The notes: generated by a model from the sequence alone, not told the origin. A stretch of DNA of 20,522 nucleotides from Rhodoferax sp. (GCA_020048295.1 JAIFMT010000233.1:1-20522); one strand, 5' to 3'; counted from the first letter of the stretch, positions 7,017-15,648 are shown. Numbers and translations: made by a program.

Positions 7017-10000
7017 TTAGCGCGCAAGTTCATCTGCAGGCAGGGCAGCATTGAGCAGGGCAGCGGCTTCGTCAAAATCGAAATTCCCGATGGCGTTTTC
7101 AATTCTGGCGTAGGCTTCTTTGCAGACCGCGCGCAGCAGGTCGGCGTTTGCGTTGAGCACTTCGACCGCGTCCGAGTTGTAGTCAGCCAACAGGGCTGCC
7201 AGTTGACCACTGACCGCCTTGAGTTTTTCCCGATCAACCGGGCAAGACTCGGCCTGGTGTTCGCCCGCCAGCGCCGGTTCGAGCGCTTCGATGATGGCCA
7301 TTAGCTCTGCTGCTAACTGATCGACTTGCGCATCCAGTTGCACAGATGGCTGCCGATGCTTGATGTTAGCTTCCAGTTGCGCCGCCAGCTCTTGCAGCCG
7401 CATGGCACCAATATTGCCAGCCACCCCCTTGGTGGTGTGTGCCAGCCGCTCGGCAGTGGCCCAGTCGCCGCCCTCCAGCGCCGTGCGCAGTGCTTCGGGA
7501 CTTGTCTTTTGACCTGCCACAAACTTCCTCAGCATGGCCAAATACAGTGACTTGTTGCCCACCACACGTTTAAGCCCGAGTGCCATATCCACACCGGCAA
7601 TGGCCGCTGGCAACACCACCAGGTTGTCGGCAGCAGCCGCTTGTATCGCTGCGTCTGTAGCACCCGACGGCTCGCGTGGGCCGGGCTGCACCCATTTAAG
7701 CAGGGCGGCCCAGAGTAATTCGGGGTCGATCGGCTTGGCAATAAAGTCGTTCATGCCGACGGCCAGGCAACGCTGCGCATCGCCTGACATGGTGTTGGCG
7801 GTCATGGCAACGATCGGCAGCCGGTCCAGCTGCGCCAGCTTGCGAATTTCCCGCGTGGCATCAAGACCATCCATCACCGGCATCTGCATGTCCATGAAGA
7901 CGATGTCGTAGGCTGCCTGCTGCACCATGCGCAACGCCATTTCGCCATGGTCTGCCACATCCACCCGCAACCCTGCATGTTCGAGCAGACCGGTGGCGAC
8001 CTCCTGGTTGAGGTCGTTGTCCTCAACCAGCAACACCCTCGCGCCACGGATCGCACCCAGCTTGTCGTCCAGCGGTTCGCGCAGCGCATCAACCACCGCT
8101 GCCGGCTGTGTAGTCGAACCCAGCAGACGCATCACCGTGTTGAACATCAGCGATGCGCCGACGGGTTTGGTCAACACGTCGGGAATGCCGGCCGCAGCCG
8201 CCTGTTGCAGCAACTGGTCTTGCCCGTAGCCGGTGACCATGACCAGGTGTGGACGAACCGGCAACCCGAGTGCGCCGAGATTGATGGCGGTCTCGATGCC
8301 GTCCATGCCTGGCATCTGCCAGTCCAGAAATATGAGCTCAAACGGCTTGCCAGCCAGGTCAGCCGCACGCGTGGCCTCGATGGCCTGCTCGCCACCCACG
8401 GCCGTTGTCACCACAAAACCCATGCGTGCGAGCAAGTCACCCAGCACAACGCGGGCATTGTCGTTATCGTCCACCACCAGCACCGCACGCGCGCGCAAGT
8501 CCAGGCCGGGCAGTGGCGCGCGCTGCACCTTCTCACCCAGCCCGAAGCGGGCGGTAACCCAAAAAGTGCTGCCTGCACCGGGGGCGCTTGTCACGCCAAC
8601 CTCACCGTCCATCATTTCGGCCAGCCGCCGCGAAATCGCCAGACCAAGCCCGGTGCCACCGAACTTGCGCGTGGTGGATGCATCCGCCTGCTCAAACGAC
8701 TGGAACAGACGCTGCATCTGTTCGGGACTCAGGCCAATGCCAGTATCCTTGACCGCAAAGTAGATCACGACATCGTGCGGGGTCAGCGCCTTGACGCGGA
8801 CCAAAATGACAATTTCGCCCTTTTCGGTGAACTTGACCGCATTGTTGGCGTAATTGATCAGGATCTGGCCCAATCGCATCGGGTCACCCACCAGGTTGTC
8901 TGGCACGTCGGCATCGACATTGAAGACCAGCTCCAAGCCCTTGCTGCTGGTCTTTTCGGCCACCAGGTTGGCAACGTTTTCCAGCACATGCTCCAGTTTG
9001 AAATCAACTCTTTCCACCGTCAGCTTGCCCGCTTCGATCTTGGAAAAATCCAGGATGTCGTTGATGATGCCCAGCAGGTGGTGGCCGGCTTGCTGGATTT
9101 TGCGCAGGCTGTCTTGCTGGCGGGCACTCAGCTCAGTGTTCATCAACAGGTGTGACAGGCCAATGATGGCGTTCATGGGCGTGCGGATTTCATGGCTCAT
9201 GTTGGCCAGAAAGTCTGATTTGTGCTGATCTGCCAGCTTGAGTTGTTGGTTCTTTTCCTGGATTTCGCTGAACTGGCTGGCGTTTTCCTGCGCCAGCACC
9301 TGCTGCTGCGCAAGGGCATCACTCAGCTCATGGGTGCGCTCTTCGACCTTGTTTTCCAGCGTTTGCTCAGAGCGCTGCAAGCCCGCCACCAGGGCTGCCT
9401 GCGACTGATGAAAGCGGTCTGCCAGTGCCATGGCCATGACAAACAGCTCAAACATCGAACTCCACATGAAACCAGCGCCAAAATCTGGCGCCCTCCCCTG
9501 CCAGACGGCCATGCCGGTCTCACCGATCACCTTGATCGAATTGGGAATATTGGCAACCATGATGTACCAGGCCAGCCGGCTGCCAGCCCGCGCTGCCGCC
9601 ACGGCACCCAACCAGAGCAGGCCCGATAGCAGCAAGAACAGCACGGCACCAACCAGGTAGGCCGTTTGCAACACCTGCGCCAGATCGTTGCGCTGCAACA
9701 GCGTGAGCCCCACCTGAAAGCTGACCACCAGCCAAAACGCCTGCGACACCCGCCATAACCAGCGCGCCGCACGCGGTGCGACCTTGTTGAACTCCATCAG
9801 GGAAGTGAAGAAAAAAATCGCCAGCGCGGTGGCAACCAGGGTCGCGGCAACCCAGGCTGACTGCTCAAAAACCGGCCAATCGGGCCAAAAGAACTCATAG
9901 GCAGCGCCGTAACCTCCGCTGATGCTGCTCACCCCGAAGGCCCAGCCAAAGGTGGTGGCCACGTACAGAAAATAGGTCGAATCGCGCAGGTAAATCCATA

Positions 10001-10706
10001 AGCCAACATTGAGCATGGCCAGTGCCAGCGCCATGCCCAGATAGCCAAACCACTGATGTTTCTCGTTGGCGGCATCGGCCTGCGCAGCCTCGGGCACCCA
10101 CAGTTTTGGGATCAGGTCAACGCCCAGGTAGCCGGTAGAGCGCGCGCGCAGATAAAGTTGCACCGTTTGTCCGGCGGGCAGTTCGACTGGAAAGGTGAAC
10201 CGGGCCATGTGCAGCGGACGCTGCGAAAACGGCAAGGTCGAGCTGGCTGACTGGTAGCGGTACTGTCCCTGGGCATCGGGTGCATAGAAAGCCAGCTCCT
10301 GCAAGGTACGGTTGCCGCTGTCGAACCACCAGGTCACCGGCTGGTCGGTCGGGTTGGTGACCGTAAAGCGCATCCAGATGGCCGCCGCAGTGAACCCAAG
10401 ACCCGGTTTGCGATGCACGAATTTCGCGGCATTGGCTGCGCTGCGCACCGCATCAAGATCAAGCTGCCCCTGGGGGTCTTGCAGTACTTCAACGGCATCA
10501 GACAGATCAAACTGGGTGGCCACACGCGGGTCAGCCAGCGTCACAGCAAGCTCGGCACGGACCGGCAACGCAAACATCAAACCAGCGAGCAGCCCGAGCA
10601 TCAGGATACGCAGAGGCAGCGAACGCCAGGCATGCAGCGCCACTGGCAGTTGAGCTATTGGCAAGATCACGCTGCTTTGCTTTTGGTCAAGTCGCAACAG
10701 AGCCAA
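7017..10706 (-). CDS. 7TMR-DISM hybrid sensor histidine kinase (HisKA-HATPase-REC-REC-Hpt)
   Basis: A 1229-residue membrane kinase. A signal-like hydrophobic stretch (about 33-50) precedes a periplasmic 7TMR-DISMED2-type domain (about 55-205), seven membrane helices (about 218-430) and a coiled coil (about 437-495). HisKA has phosphoacceptor His505 in MSHEIRTP. The ATPase has NNAVKF (621-626), DTGIGL (654-659) and GGTGLGLA (683-690). Two receivers follow, with Asp795 (LDWQMPG) and Asp939 ([10 protein letters not shown]). An Hpt domain has His1090 in [13 protein letters not shown]. All phosphotransfer residues are intact. A further helical tail (about 1155-1229) carries no motif I recognise. 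The start is uncertain: the listed TTG lies 2 nt after the DUF2147 stop (likely coupled), while the first ATG (residue 36, at 10601) would drop the positive part of the signal region. The domain plan resembles the RetS/LadS/BarA class, and the likely output is the adjacent REC-PP2C protein. Confidence 0.93.
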   Translation of the reverse strand: MALLRLDQKQSSVILPIAQLPVALHAWRSLPLRILMLGLLAGLMFALPVRAELAVTLADPRVATQFDLSDAVEVLQDPQGQLDLDAVRSAANAAKFVHRKPGLGFTAAAIWMRFTVTNPTDQPVTWWFDSGNRTLQELAFYAPDAQGQYRYQSASSTLPFSQRPLHMARFTFPVELPAGQTVQLYLRARSTGYLGVDLIPKLWVPEAAQADAANEKHQWFGYLGMALALAMLNVGLWIYLRDSTYFLYVATTFGWAFGVSSISGGYGAAYEFFWPDWPVFEQSAWVAATLVATALAIFFFTSLMEFNKVAPRAARWLWRVSQAFWLVVSFQVGLTLLQRNDLAQVLQTAYLVGAVLFLLLSGLLWLGAVAAARAGSRLAWYIMVANIPNSIKVIGETGMAVWQGRAPDFGAGFMWSSMFELFVMAMALADRFHQSQAALVAGLQRSEQTLENKVEERTHELSDALAQQQVLAQENASQFSEIQEKNQQLKLADQHKSDFLANMSHEIRTPMNAIIGLSHLLMNTELSARQQDSLRKIQQAGHHLLGIINDILDFSKIEAGKLTVERVDFKLEHVLENVANLVAEKTSSKGLELVFNVDADVPDNLVGDPMRLGQILINYANNAVKFTEKGEIVILVRVKALTPHDVVIYFAVKDTGIGLSPEQMQRLFQSFEQADASTTRKFGGTGLGLAISRRLAEMMDGEVGVTSAPGAGSTFWVTARFGLGEKVQRAPLPGLDLRARAVLVVDDNDNARVVLGDLLARMGFVVTTAVGGEQAIEATRAADLAGKPFELIFLDWQMPGMDGIETAINLGALGLPVRPHLVMVTGYGQDQLLQQAAAAGIPDVLTKPVGASLMFNTVMRLLGSTTQPAAVVDALREPLDDKLGAIRGARVLLVEDNDLNQEVATGLLEHAGLRVDVADHGEMALRMVQQAAYDIVFMDMQMPVMDGLDATREIRKLAQLDRLPIVAMTANTMSGDAQRCLAVGMNDFIAKPIDPELLWAALLKWVQPGPREPSGATDAAIQAAAADNLVVLPAAIAGVDMALGLKRVVGNKSLYLAMLRKFVAGQKTSPEALRTALEGGDWATAERLAHTTKGVAGNIGAMRLQELAAQLEANIKHRQPSVQLDAQVDQLAAELMAIIEALEPALAGEHQAESCPVDREKLKAVSGQLAALLADYNSDAVEVLNANADLLRAVCKEAYARIENAIGNFDFDEAAALLNAALPADELAR

Positions 10707-10708
10707 AA

Positions 10709-11161
10709 TCAGGGCACGCGAACCCAGGTTTGGTTGCGATAAAAAAAGGCGATGTAGCCTCGGACTTCGAGTTTTTGGCCGTTGTCAAACGGTGTCAGCC
10801 GCAAGGTGTATTCCTTGCCGTTCTCGGGATCGAGGATTTTGCCGTCTTCCCACACCTCGCGTCCTGACACCTTTTTTGCGCCACGGACCACCTCCATGCC
10901 GACAATCAACTGGTCTTTGCGGTCATCAGTGCACAGGGTGCAGCGCTCGTTGGGGTCGGTGTTCTTGCGCAAGATCTTCTGCACCCGTCCACTCACCACA
11001 CCATTCATTTCACTGAGCGTCACCAGACCCTTGATTTCGCCGGTCTGGTCATCCAAAGTGTGCCAGTTGCCTATTGGGGTCATTTGCGCCTGTGCGCCAA
11101 CCACCCACCACAGGGCTGCCAGGGACAGGCATCCGCGAAGCAAGCATTGTTGAGTAGTCAT
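10709..11161 (-). CDS. DUF2147 family secreted protein
   Basis: A 150-residue protein with an N-terminal signal peptide (MTTQQ start, hydrophobic core about 8-22, cleavage likely after GAQA). It is followed by a single DUF2147 domain, a small lipocalin-like beta-barrel family of the periplasm or cell surface with no assigned biochemistry. Family signatures visible are [31 protein letters not shown] and [13 protein letters not shown] cysteine pair followed by KDQLIVGM is also present. The start at 11161 is chosen because it gives a proper signal peptide, whereas the longer frame to 11203 adds a non-signal leader. It is the first gene of the minus-strand signalling operon, and its stop is 2 nt from the putative TTG start of the 7TMR-DISM kinase. 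A periplasmic role in what that kinase senses is an inference from this coupling. Confidence 0.85.
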   Translation of the reverse strand: MTTQQCLLRGCLSLAALWWVVGAQAQMTPIGNWHTLDDQTGEIKGLVTLSEMNGVVSGRVQKILRKNTDPNERCTLCTDDRKDQLIVGMEVVRGAKKVSGREVWEDGKILDPENGKEYTLRLTPFDNGQKLEVRGYIAFFYRNQTWVRVP

Positions 11162-11210
11162 CCCGTATATTTCGCAAGTTCGGTTTTCAGCAACCACGCG
11201 CACGATTTTA

Positions 11211-11222
11211 TGGACAAGTCCA
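11211..11222. repeat. Inverted repeat TGGAC-AA-GTCCA
   Basis: Perfect 5-bp arms with a 2-nt centre, about 50 nt upstream of the DUF2147 start. It overlaps the possible minus-strand promoter, so it is a candidate operator. No known regulator is recognised. Confidence 0.4.
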
Positions 11223-11290
11223 CTTGATTACGTCAGCCACAACATCAATTGCACAAACGCAACAGCGCCCAAAATGTCACCATTTCTTCA

Positions 11291-11328
11291 CAATTAATTG
11301 CCAACATGTTGTTAACGTGGCTAGCCAC
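11291..11328. repeat. Cluster of perfect palindromes upstream of the STAS gene
   Basis: Three perfect palindromes lie nearly end to end: CAATTAATTG (11291-11300), CAACATGTTG (11302-11311) and GTGGCTAGCCAC (11317-11328). GTTAAC (11311-11316) lies between the last two. The cluster ends 22 nt before the STAS start codon. ACAATTAATT recurs at 11354-11363 just inside the gene. The position suits operators or a structured 5' leader. Confidence 0.6.
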
Positions 11329-11340
11329 TGGGCAGTTTTT

Positions 11341-11345
11341 AAAGG
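11341..11345 (+). promoter_or_regulatory. Shine-Dalgarno deciding the STAS start
   Basis: AAAGG lies 5 nt before the ATG at 11351. The frame is open back to a TTG at 11249, but this site and the STAS domain boundary support the internal ATG. Confidence 0.55.
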
Positions 11346-11350
11346 TTGAC

Positions 11351-11704
11351 ATGACAATTAATTTCAAGGATACAGGTGATAACTATCGGCAAATTGTGCT
11401 GTCGGGTCGACTCGACAGCGCGGGTGCCGATGCCATTGCGATCCAGTTCGCAGCGCTGTCAGCAACAGCCAGGCGTCGTATCGTCGTCGATCTCAGTGAA
11501 GTAAGTTTCCTGGCTTCCATCGGCATACGTTTGCTGGTTCAAAACGCCAAGGCGCTCCATGCGCGTAACGGTCGCATGGTGTTGTTTGTTGGCCAAAACG
11601 ATCAGGTGAGAAGCACGATCGAGACCACTGGCATCACCAGCATCATCCCGATGTTTACCGATGCCGCAGAAGCAGTGCAGGCCGCTCTGGTCTCGCTTGA
11701 GTGA
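11351..11704 (+). CDS. STAS-domain anti-sigma-factor antagonist (RsbV/SpoIIAA/BtrV-like)
   Basis: A 117-residue single STAS domain, the typical length of RsbV/SpoIIAA proteins. The conserved loop at the start of the central helix reads VVDLSEVSFLASIGIR. Ser56 in ASIG occupies the place of the regulatory serine that a partner kinase phosphorylates and a PP2C phosphatase dephosphorylates. The ASIGIR variant (instead of DSSGLG) is, to my knowledge, common in proteobacterial partner switches such as Bordetella Btr. The ATG at 11351 follows AAAGG. The gene is 21 nt upstream of an RsbW-like HATPase in the same direction and divergent from the REC-PP2C phosphatase operon, so the three proteins form a predicted partner-switch set. 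The sigma factor or other final target is not in this window. Confidence 0.88.
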   Translation: MTINFKDTGDNYRQIVLSGRLDSAGADAIAIQFAALSATARRRIVVDLSEVSFLASIGIRLLVQNAKALHARNGRMVLFVGQNDQVRSTIETTGITSIIPMFTDAAEAVQAALVSLE

Positions 11705-11725
11705 TAGCAAGAGCGGTCGAATACT

Positions 11726-12202
11726 TTGGCGGTTACTGATTTTTCAGACAAGCTATCGATACCTGCAGAACTGACGCAGGTCAGGATTGCGGCAGATTGG
11801 CTGGCAAACCTGGGTGCCACGCACCAGATCCCGGCTGCCAAGCTGATGAATCTGGATTTGTGCCTTGACGAGTCGCTGATGAACGTCATCATGCATGGCA
11901 GCGCAGCGGGACACTCTTCACCCATTGAATTGGTGTTTGAACTCCATCAGCGTGACCTGGAAGTACAGGCCTTGGTGACCGTGTCAGATGGGGGTGCACC
12001 TTTTGATCCCTTGGCCGTGGCACAACGCCCCTTAGCGACATCGCTGGACGATGCCAACATCGGTGGACTTGGTCTGATCATTTTGCGCAGCAACGCCATG
12101 CATCTCAACTATCGTTTTGACAATGGGCGCAACCATCTGACCTTTGGCCAATCCTGGCTTGACAACACCTGCAAAAACACAGCGCCAGATCAGTCCGTTT
12201 GA
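11726..12202 (+). CDS. RsbW-like serine kinase / anti-sigma factor (HATPase_c_2)
   Basis: A 158-residue GHKL-type ATPase of the RsbW/SpoIIAB class without a histidine-kinase dimerisation domain. The N-box reads CLDESLMNVIMHG (Glu49, Asn53, His57). The ATP-binding acidic motif is VSDGGAPFDP (Asp88), and the glycine lid is IGGLGLIILRS (about 112-122). Such proteins phosphorylate the STAS partner on serine and hold a sigma factor or other target when the STAS partner is phosphorylated. The start is a TTG at 11726: two stop codons lie just upstream in frame, there is no ATG before the domain, and a weak AAGAGCGG lies 8-15 nt before it. Translation may be coupled to the STAS gene, whose stop is 21 nt away. 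No transmembrane segment is seen. Whether it acts as an anti-sigma factor or on another target cannot be decided here. Confidence 0.87.
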   Translation: MAVTDFSDKLSIPAELTQVRIAADWLANLGATHQIPAAKLMNLDLCLDESLMNVIMHGSAAGHSSPIELVFELHQRDLEVQALVTVSDGGAPFDPLAVAQRPLATSLDDANIGGLGLIILRSNAMHLNYRFDNGRNHLTFGQSWLDNTCKNTAPDQSV

Positions 12203-12273
12203 CCCGACATTGGGCTGAAGCGATGCCGTATGGATCAAACAATCGCTAGATCGTGACACAACGCAGCGGTCCC

Positions 12274-12297
12274 AAAAGGGCTAGTGGCCCATTTTTT
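12274..12297 (+). terminator. Probable intrinsic terminator, shared by convergent genes; partial copy of the dispersed repeat
   Basis: AAAA then GGGC (12278-12281), a 5-nt loop, GCCC (12287-12290), then A and a run of six T. The A and T runs can extend the stem, so it could work in both directions. It lies 71 nt after the HATPase stop and overlaps the coaX stop codon. AAGGGCTAGTGGCCCATTTTTTATA resembles the 3' half of the repeat at 16575-16600, suggesting a truncated repeat copy (copy 4). Confidence 0.6.
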
Positions 12298-13060
12298 ATA
12301 CGAACCGGCGCGCCGCCATCTCCAGCAGTCCGTCAAACACCAGGTTGTCAGCCAGCTCAAACGGGCGCGTCATGCTCGGGGCCATTTTCCAGCCGGCACC
12401 GCCCGTCATGATGCAGCGCGGCTCGGCATTGCAATGCTGGCGCACGTGTTGCACCATGCGCTCCACCGCGCCGGCGATGGCAAAGGTGCCGCCGCTGGTC
12501 AGCGCGTCGCTGGTGTTGGTGGGGAACATGCAGACGTTACCGGTGGGCACATGCAGCCCGGCGGTGCCCGATTCAAGCGCGCGCAGCATGATGCCGTGAC
12601 CCGGCAGAATCAGCCCGCCCAGAAAGCGCCCGGAGGCATCGATGGCATCGACCGTGACAGCCGTGCCGACCATCACCACCACCAGCGGGCGCGCCGCGCC
12701 TTGCGCCAGACTGCGATGCCAGGCACCGATCATCGCCACCCAGCGGTCGGCCCCCAGCCGTGCCGGGTGGTCGTAGCCATTGCTCAAGCCCGCCTCCTGG
12801 CTGCTGGCGACCACCCACTGCGCCGAGATGTCCCAAATTTCCATCTGTGCCTCCACCCGGCGTTTGACGGCATCGCCCGCCACGACGCAGCCCAGCATGT
12901 GGTTGGGCGCGGGCAGCGTGGCCCATTCACCTTCGGCGAGCTTGTCAATGTTTTCCAGAAACTCGGCACCTTGCGCCAGCACCGGCGCGTCACGCCGGGG
13001 AGCGGTGTGCAAGGCCCACTTCAGACGGGTGTTGCCAACGTCGATCGCCAATAAGGTCAT
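12296..13060 (-). CDS. coaX: Type III pantothenate kinase
   Basis: A 254-residue type III pantothenate kinase, which phosphorylates pantothenate with ATP in the first step of coenzyme A synthesis in the cytosol. The ASKHA-fold phosphate motif DVGNTRLKW starts at residue 7. GADRW (about 103-107) and [10 protein letters not shown] (about 132-141) are family signatures, as is [12 protein letters not shown] (about 180-191). The ATG at 13060 is preferred because [12 protein letters not shown] is the usual N-terminus; a TTG at 13084 would add 8 residues. No clear Shine-Dalgarno sequence is present. The start lies 8 nt after the stop of the persulfide dioxygenase-rhodanese gene, so the two are probably co-transcribed. 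The usual birA neighbour is not present. The stop overlaps a shared terminator hairpin. Confidence 0.93.
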   Translation of the reverse strand: MTLLAIDVGNTRLKWALHTAPRRDAPVLAQGAEFLENIDKLAEGEWATLPAPNHMLGCVVAGDAVKRRVEAQMEIWDISAQWVVASSQEAGLSNGYDHPARLGADRWVAMIGAWHRSLAQGAARPLVVVMVGTAVTVDAIDASGRFLGGLILPGHGIMLRALESGTAGLHVPTGNVCMFPTNTSDALTSGGTFAIAGAVERMVQHVRQHCNAEPRCIMTGGAGWKMAPSMTRPFELADNLVFDGLLEMAARRFV

Positions 13061-13068
13061 GACTGGCT

Positions 13069-14181
13069 TTAGCCCTGGCGCCAAGGCAAGCCGTTAAAGC
13101 GCCAGCCGCCGCGCTGACCGCGGTGTCCCGCGTCGTCGGGGTCACCTTCAAAGCCTTCGAGGATGTTGTAGGCCTGCAGACCCAGTTCGGTGGCGCGTTT
13201 GGCCGCAGCGATTGAACGCACGCCGCTGCGGCACAGCAGCACCACTTTTTTGCCCTGGGGCACAGCGGCCAGCAGCGCCTGGTCAAACTCGGGGTTCATC
13301 GCCATGCCGGGCCATTGTTTCCAGGCAATGTTGCTCGCCTCGGGCACAAAGCCGACCCAGGCGCGCTCGGCATCGGTACGCACATCGACCAGCACCGCAT
13401 CGCCAGCCTGCCACCACTGGTGCGCCAGCGTGACCGAAATGTCGCCGGCATAACCGTCGGCATCGCGCTGGATCAGCGCGTGCGGCACCGGTGCGTCATG
13501 GCGCAGGCCCAGGTGCAGGTTGGCCGGTACCGCCTCGTCGATGCGTTTGGGTGGCGGCAGGTGCAGCGCGTCCATGATGGCGGTGAATTCGGCTTGGGTC
13601 TTGCCGGCCACTCGGGTGTTACTGGCCTTTTCCTGGCCAATCGTGCTGTTGCTGCGACCCTGGTAGTCGTGGCCGGGCCAGACGGTGGTGGCATCAGGCA
13701 GCTTGAACAGCACCTGGGTGATGCTGTGGTACAGGTCGGCGGCGCTGCCGGACTGGAAATCGGTGCGGCCACAGCCGTTGATCAACAGCGTGTCGCCGGT
13801 AAATACATGGTCACGCCAGGCAAAGCACATGCTGCCCGCGGTGTGGCCGGGGGTGTGCAGCGCACGGATTTGCTCCGGGCCAAAGTTCAGCGTGTCACCG
13901 TCCTTCAACAATACCGCCGCCGAGCTGATACCGCAGGCCGCCGGTGCGGTGGTCTTGGCCCCGGTCAGCTCGGCGAGTTGCCCGGCGCTGGTGATGTGGT
14001 CAGCGTGCGCGTGGGTTTCCAGCGCCCACACCAGCTTCAAGCCGTAGTCGCGTAGCACTTCCAGGTCGCGCGCCACCTGGGTATCCACCGGGTCGATGAT
14101 GATCGCCTCTCGGCTGGTGGGGTCGAACACCACATAGGTGTAAGTGGAGGATGCCGTGTCAAAAAGCTGGATAGGTTTCAT
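13069..14181 (-). CDS. Persulfide dioxygenase (ETHE1-like MBL fold) fused to a rhodanese domain
   Basis: A 370-residue fusion. The N-terminal metallo-beta-lactamase domain (about 1-235) has THAHADH (His57, His59, Asp61, His62), His113 in HTPGHTAGS, Asp130 in FTGDTLL and His171 in [15 protein letters not shown] is the mark of ETHE1-type persulfide dioxygenases, which use mononuclear iron to oxidise glutathione persulfide to sulfite and GSH. The C-terminal rhodanese domain (about 250-365) carries the sulfur-accepting Cys317 in LLCRSGVRS. Such fusions (PRF type) are known in Burkholderiales and are thought to link persulfide oxidation with thiosulfate formation or sulfur transfer. The ATG at 14181 ([11 protein letters not shown]) is used; the longer frame to 14313 adds an unrelated leader. 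No strong ribosome site is seen. The gene is followed by coaX after 8 nt and preceded by the ABC/ligase operon on the same strand, with a 141-nt gap. Confidence 0.92.
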   Translation of the reverse strand: MKPIQLFDTASSTYTYVVFDPTSREAIIIDPVDTQVARDLEVLRDYGLKLVWALETHAHADHITSAGQLAELTGAKTTAPAACGISSAAVLLKDGDTLNFGPEQIRALHTPGHTAGSMCFAWRDHVFTGDTLLINGCGRTDFQSGSAADLYHSITQVLFKLPDATTVWPGHDYQGRSNSTIGQEKASNTRVAGKTQAEFTAIMDALHLPPPKRIDEAVPANLHLGLRHDAPVPHALIQRDADGYAGDISVTLAHQWWQAGDAVLVDVRTDAERAWVGFVPEASNIAWKQWPGMAMNPEFDQALLAAVPQGKKVVLLCRSGVRSIAAAKRATELGLQAYNILEGFEGDPDDAGHRGQRGGWRFNGLPWRQG

Positions 14182-14205
14182 GGCGTTAAGGGCGTAGGTT
14201 GACAG

Positions 14206-14222
14206 AAAAACGCGCAGGCGCG
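14206..14222 (-). terminator. Weak terminator-like hairpin ahead of the dioxygenase gene
   Basis: On the minus strand CGCG-CCTG-CGCG is followed directly by five T. The stem is only 4 bp but all G/C. It lies about 100 nt after the stop of the ligase gene and about 25 nt before the dioxygenase start, so it could end the transporter operon or be part of the next leader. Confidence 0.3.
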
Positions 14223-14322
14223 GCAAGCAGCACTGCAAAAGTTGAACTGTACCGTGAAAACCAGCCGGCACCTGCACGCGCAATGGACGCTGGCAGCCTA
14301 TCTGCCGTCGCACCTTGATACT

Positions 14323-15576
14323 TCACCGATAGCTGCGCGCGTCCTCAATCACCTTGCCATCATTGGGCAACGACCCCATCTGCACCAGCTCGACCTGACC
14401 GCGCAGCTTGGTGACCTCGCGGATGGCTTCCGTTAGCCTGTCTGCCAGACCGGCGTTTTCGCCCGGCACTTCCACCTTGAGCGTCATCGCGTCATTGGCC
14501 ATCTCACCAGTCACCACCAGGCGCGCCCGGCTCACCTCGGGAAAGCGTTTAACGATGCTATCCACCTGCCCCGGATGCACAAACATGCCCCGGATTTTGG
14601 TCGTCTGATCGGCGCGACCCAGCCAGCCCTTGATGCGCGTGTTGGTTCGACCGGTCGGGCAGGCACCCGGCAACACCGCCGACAAATCGCCGGTGCCAAA
14701 GCGGATCAACGGGTAGGTGGGGTTGAGCGTGGTCACCACCACCTCGCCCACTTCACCGTCAGCCACCGTGTCGCCCGTGCCAGGGCGCACGATCTCCAGC
14801 AGCACGCCTTCATCGACCACCAGACCTGCGCGTGCGCTGGTTTCATACGCCATCGAGCCGACATCAGCGCTGGCATAACACTGGTAACCGGCCACGCCGT
14901 GTGCGGCAAACCAATCGCGCAGGCTGGGCGGATAGGCTTCCCCGCCAAACATCGCCTTGGTCACGCTCGGTAGCGCCACGCCCATCTCCAGCGCTTTTTC
15001 GAGGATGATTTTCAGGAAGCTCGGCGTGCCGATGTAGCCAGCGGGTTTGAGCTCGGCCATCGCCTGCACCTGCTGCTCGGTCTGGCCGGTACCCCCCGGG
15101 AACACCGTGCAGCCCAGCGCGTGGGCACCGGTTTCCATCATCGAGCCAGCCGGGACAAAGTGGTAGCTGAAGCTGTTGTGAATCAGGTCACCTGGGCGAA
15201 AACCGGCGGCAAAAATGGCCCGGGCCATGCGCCAGTAGTCTTTGGCACTGCCTTCGGGCTCGTAAATCGGGCCCGGGCTGGCAAACACGCGCGGCATCCG
15301 GATGCCAAAGGCTTCAGCGCTGAAACCCCCGAACACATTGCCTTTAGCGCTACGGCTTTTGAGCTGAAGTTCAAGCAGTTCGTGTTTGCGCGTGACCGGC
15401 AGCGCCGCCAGCGCAGCACGGCTGGTGATCTCGGCCGGGTTGACATCTTTGAGGATGTCGGCAAACGCAGCAGATGCCAGACGGGCGTGCGCCACCTGCA
15501 TCGGCAAGGCGGCCAGTAAGGCAGCCTCGCGCACCGCCGGGTCGCGCGTTTCCAGCGCGTCAAAGAAATCAGTCAT
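14323..15576 (-). CDS. Phenylacetate-CoA ligase-like AMP-forming enzyme (PaaK family)
   Basis: A 417-residue adenylate-forming ligase of the PaaK/CapK type. It would activate a carboxylic acid to its CoA thioester via an acyl-adenylate. Visible family motifs (numbered from the chosen start) are FGGEAYPPSLRDWF (about 210-223), YASADVGSMAYE (about 234-245), IRFGTGDLSA (about 291-300) and GRADQTTKIRGMFVHPGQVD (about 320-339). The last is the hinge and start of the small C-terminal domain. The ATG at 15576 (MTDFFDALETRD) is chosen over the longer frame because the extra 20 residues look untranslated; only a weak GGA precedes it. It is the last gene of the livG-H-M-SBP-F unit, 72 nt after livF, which suggests that the imported substrate is its substrate. 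Phenylacetate itself is not proven: no paaA-E or other paa genes are seen here. Confidence 0.85.
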   Translation of the reverse strand: MTDFFDALETRDPAVREAALLAALPMQVAHARLASAAFADILKDVNPAEITSRAALAALPVTRKHELLELQLKSRSAKGNVFGGFSAEAFGIRMPRVFASPGPIYEPEGSAKDYWRMARAIFAAGFRPGDLIHNSFSYHFVPAGSMMETGAHALGCTVFPGGTGQTEQQVQAMAELKPAGYIGTPSFLKIILEKALEMGVALPSVTKAMFGGEAYPPSLRDWFAAHGVAGYQCYASADVGSMAYETSARAGLVVDEGVLLEIVRPGTGDTVADGEVGEVVVTTLNPTYPLIRFGTGDLSAVLPGACPTGRTNTRIKGWLGRADQTTKIRGMFVHPGQVDSIVKRFPEVSRARLVVTGEMANDAMTLKVEVPGENAGLADRLTEAIREVTKLRGQVELVQMGSLPNDGKVIEDARSYR

Positions 15577-15648
15577 GGTCAGGTTCCAGAAAAAAATAGC
15601 CTTGCCTTTGCAGCACCGTTGCCGCGCAGGCGACAAACCAGGCCGGCC

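Larger units (their letters stand above)
11162..11350. promoter_or_regulatory. Divergent promoter region between the kinase operon and the STAS/HATPase pair
   Basis: This 189-nt region separates the minus-strand DUF2147-kinase-phosphatase genes from the plus-strand STAS-HATPase genes, so both transcripts should start here. It is lower in GC than its surroundings and rich in short perfect palindromes. A possible minus-strand pair is CTGACG, an 18-nt spacer and CATAAA (upstream of 11203). It matches the sigma-70 consensus only partly, and no good plus-strand pair was found. Confidence 0.55.

Noticed and set aside
7947..9155. Plus-strand open frame of 402 codons inside the hybrid kinase gene
   Set aside because: It is antisense to conserved HisKA, HATPase and receiver motifs, and its low-complexity product has no recognisable domain.
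11249..11350. 34-residue extension of the STAS protein from an upstream TTG
   Set aside because: The ATG at 11351 has AAAGG at the right distance and matches the domain boundary; the extension covers the palindrome cluster.
5735..12202. Chemotaxis or complete general-stress sigma operon
   Set aside because: No sigma factor gene, CheA/CheW or stressosome proteins (RsbR/S/T) are present, so only the partner-switch parts can be called.
12284..13054. Plus-strand open frame of 256 codons opposite coaX
   Set aside because: The minus strand encodes intact type III pantothenate kinase motifs; the plus product is His/Arg/Ala-rich with no family.
14182..14313. 44-residue N-terminal extension of the persulfide dioxygenase
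   Set aside because: The family normally starts near MKPIQLFD, and the extension carries no signal peptide or domain and overlaps a terminator-like hairpin.
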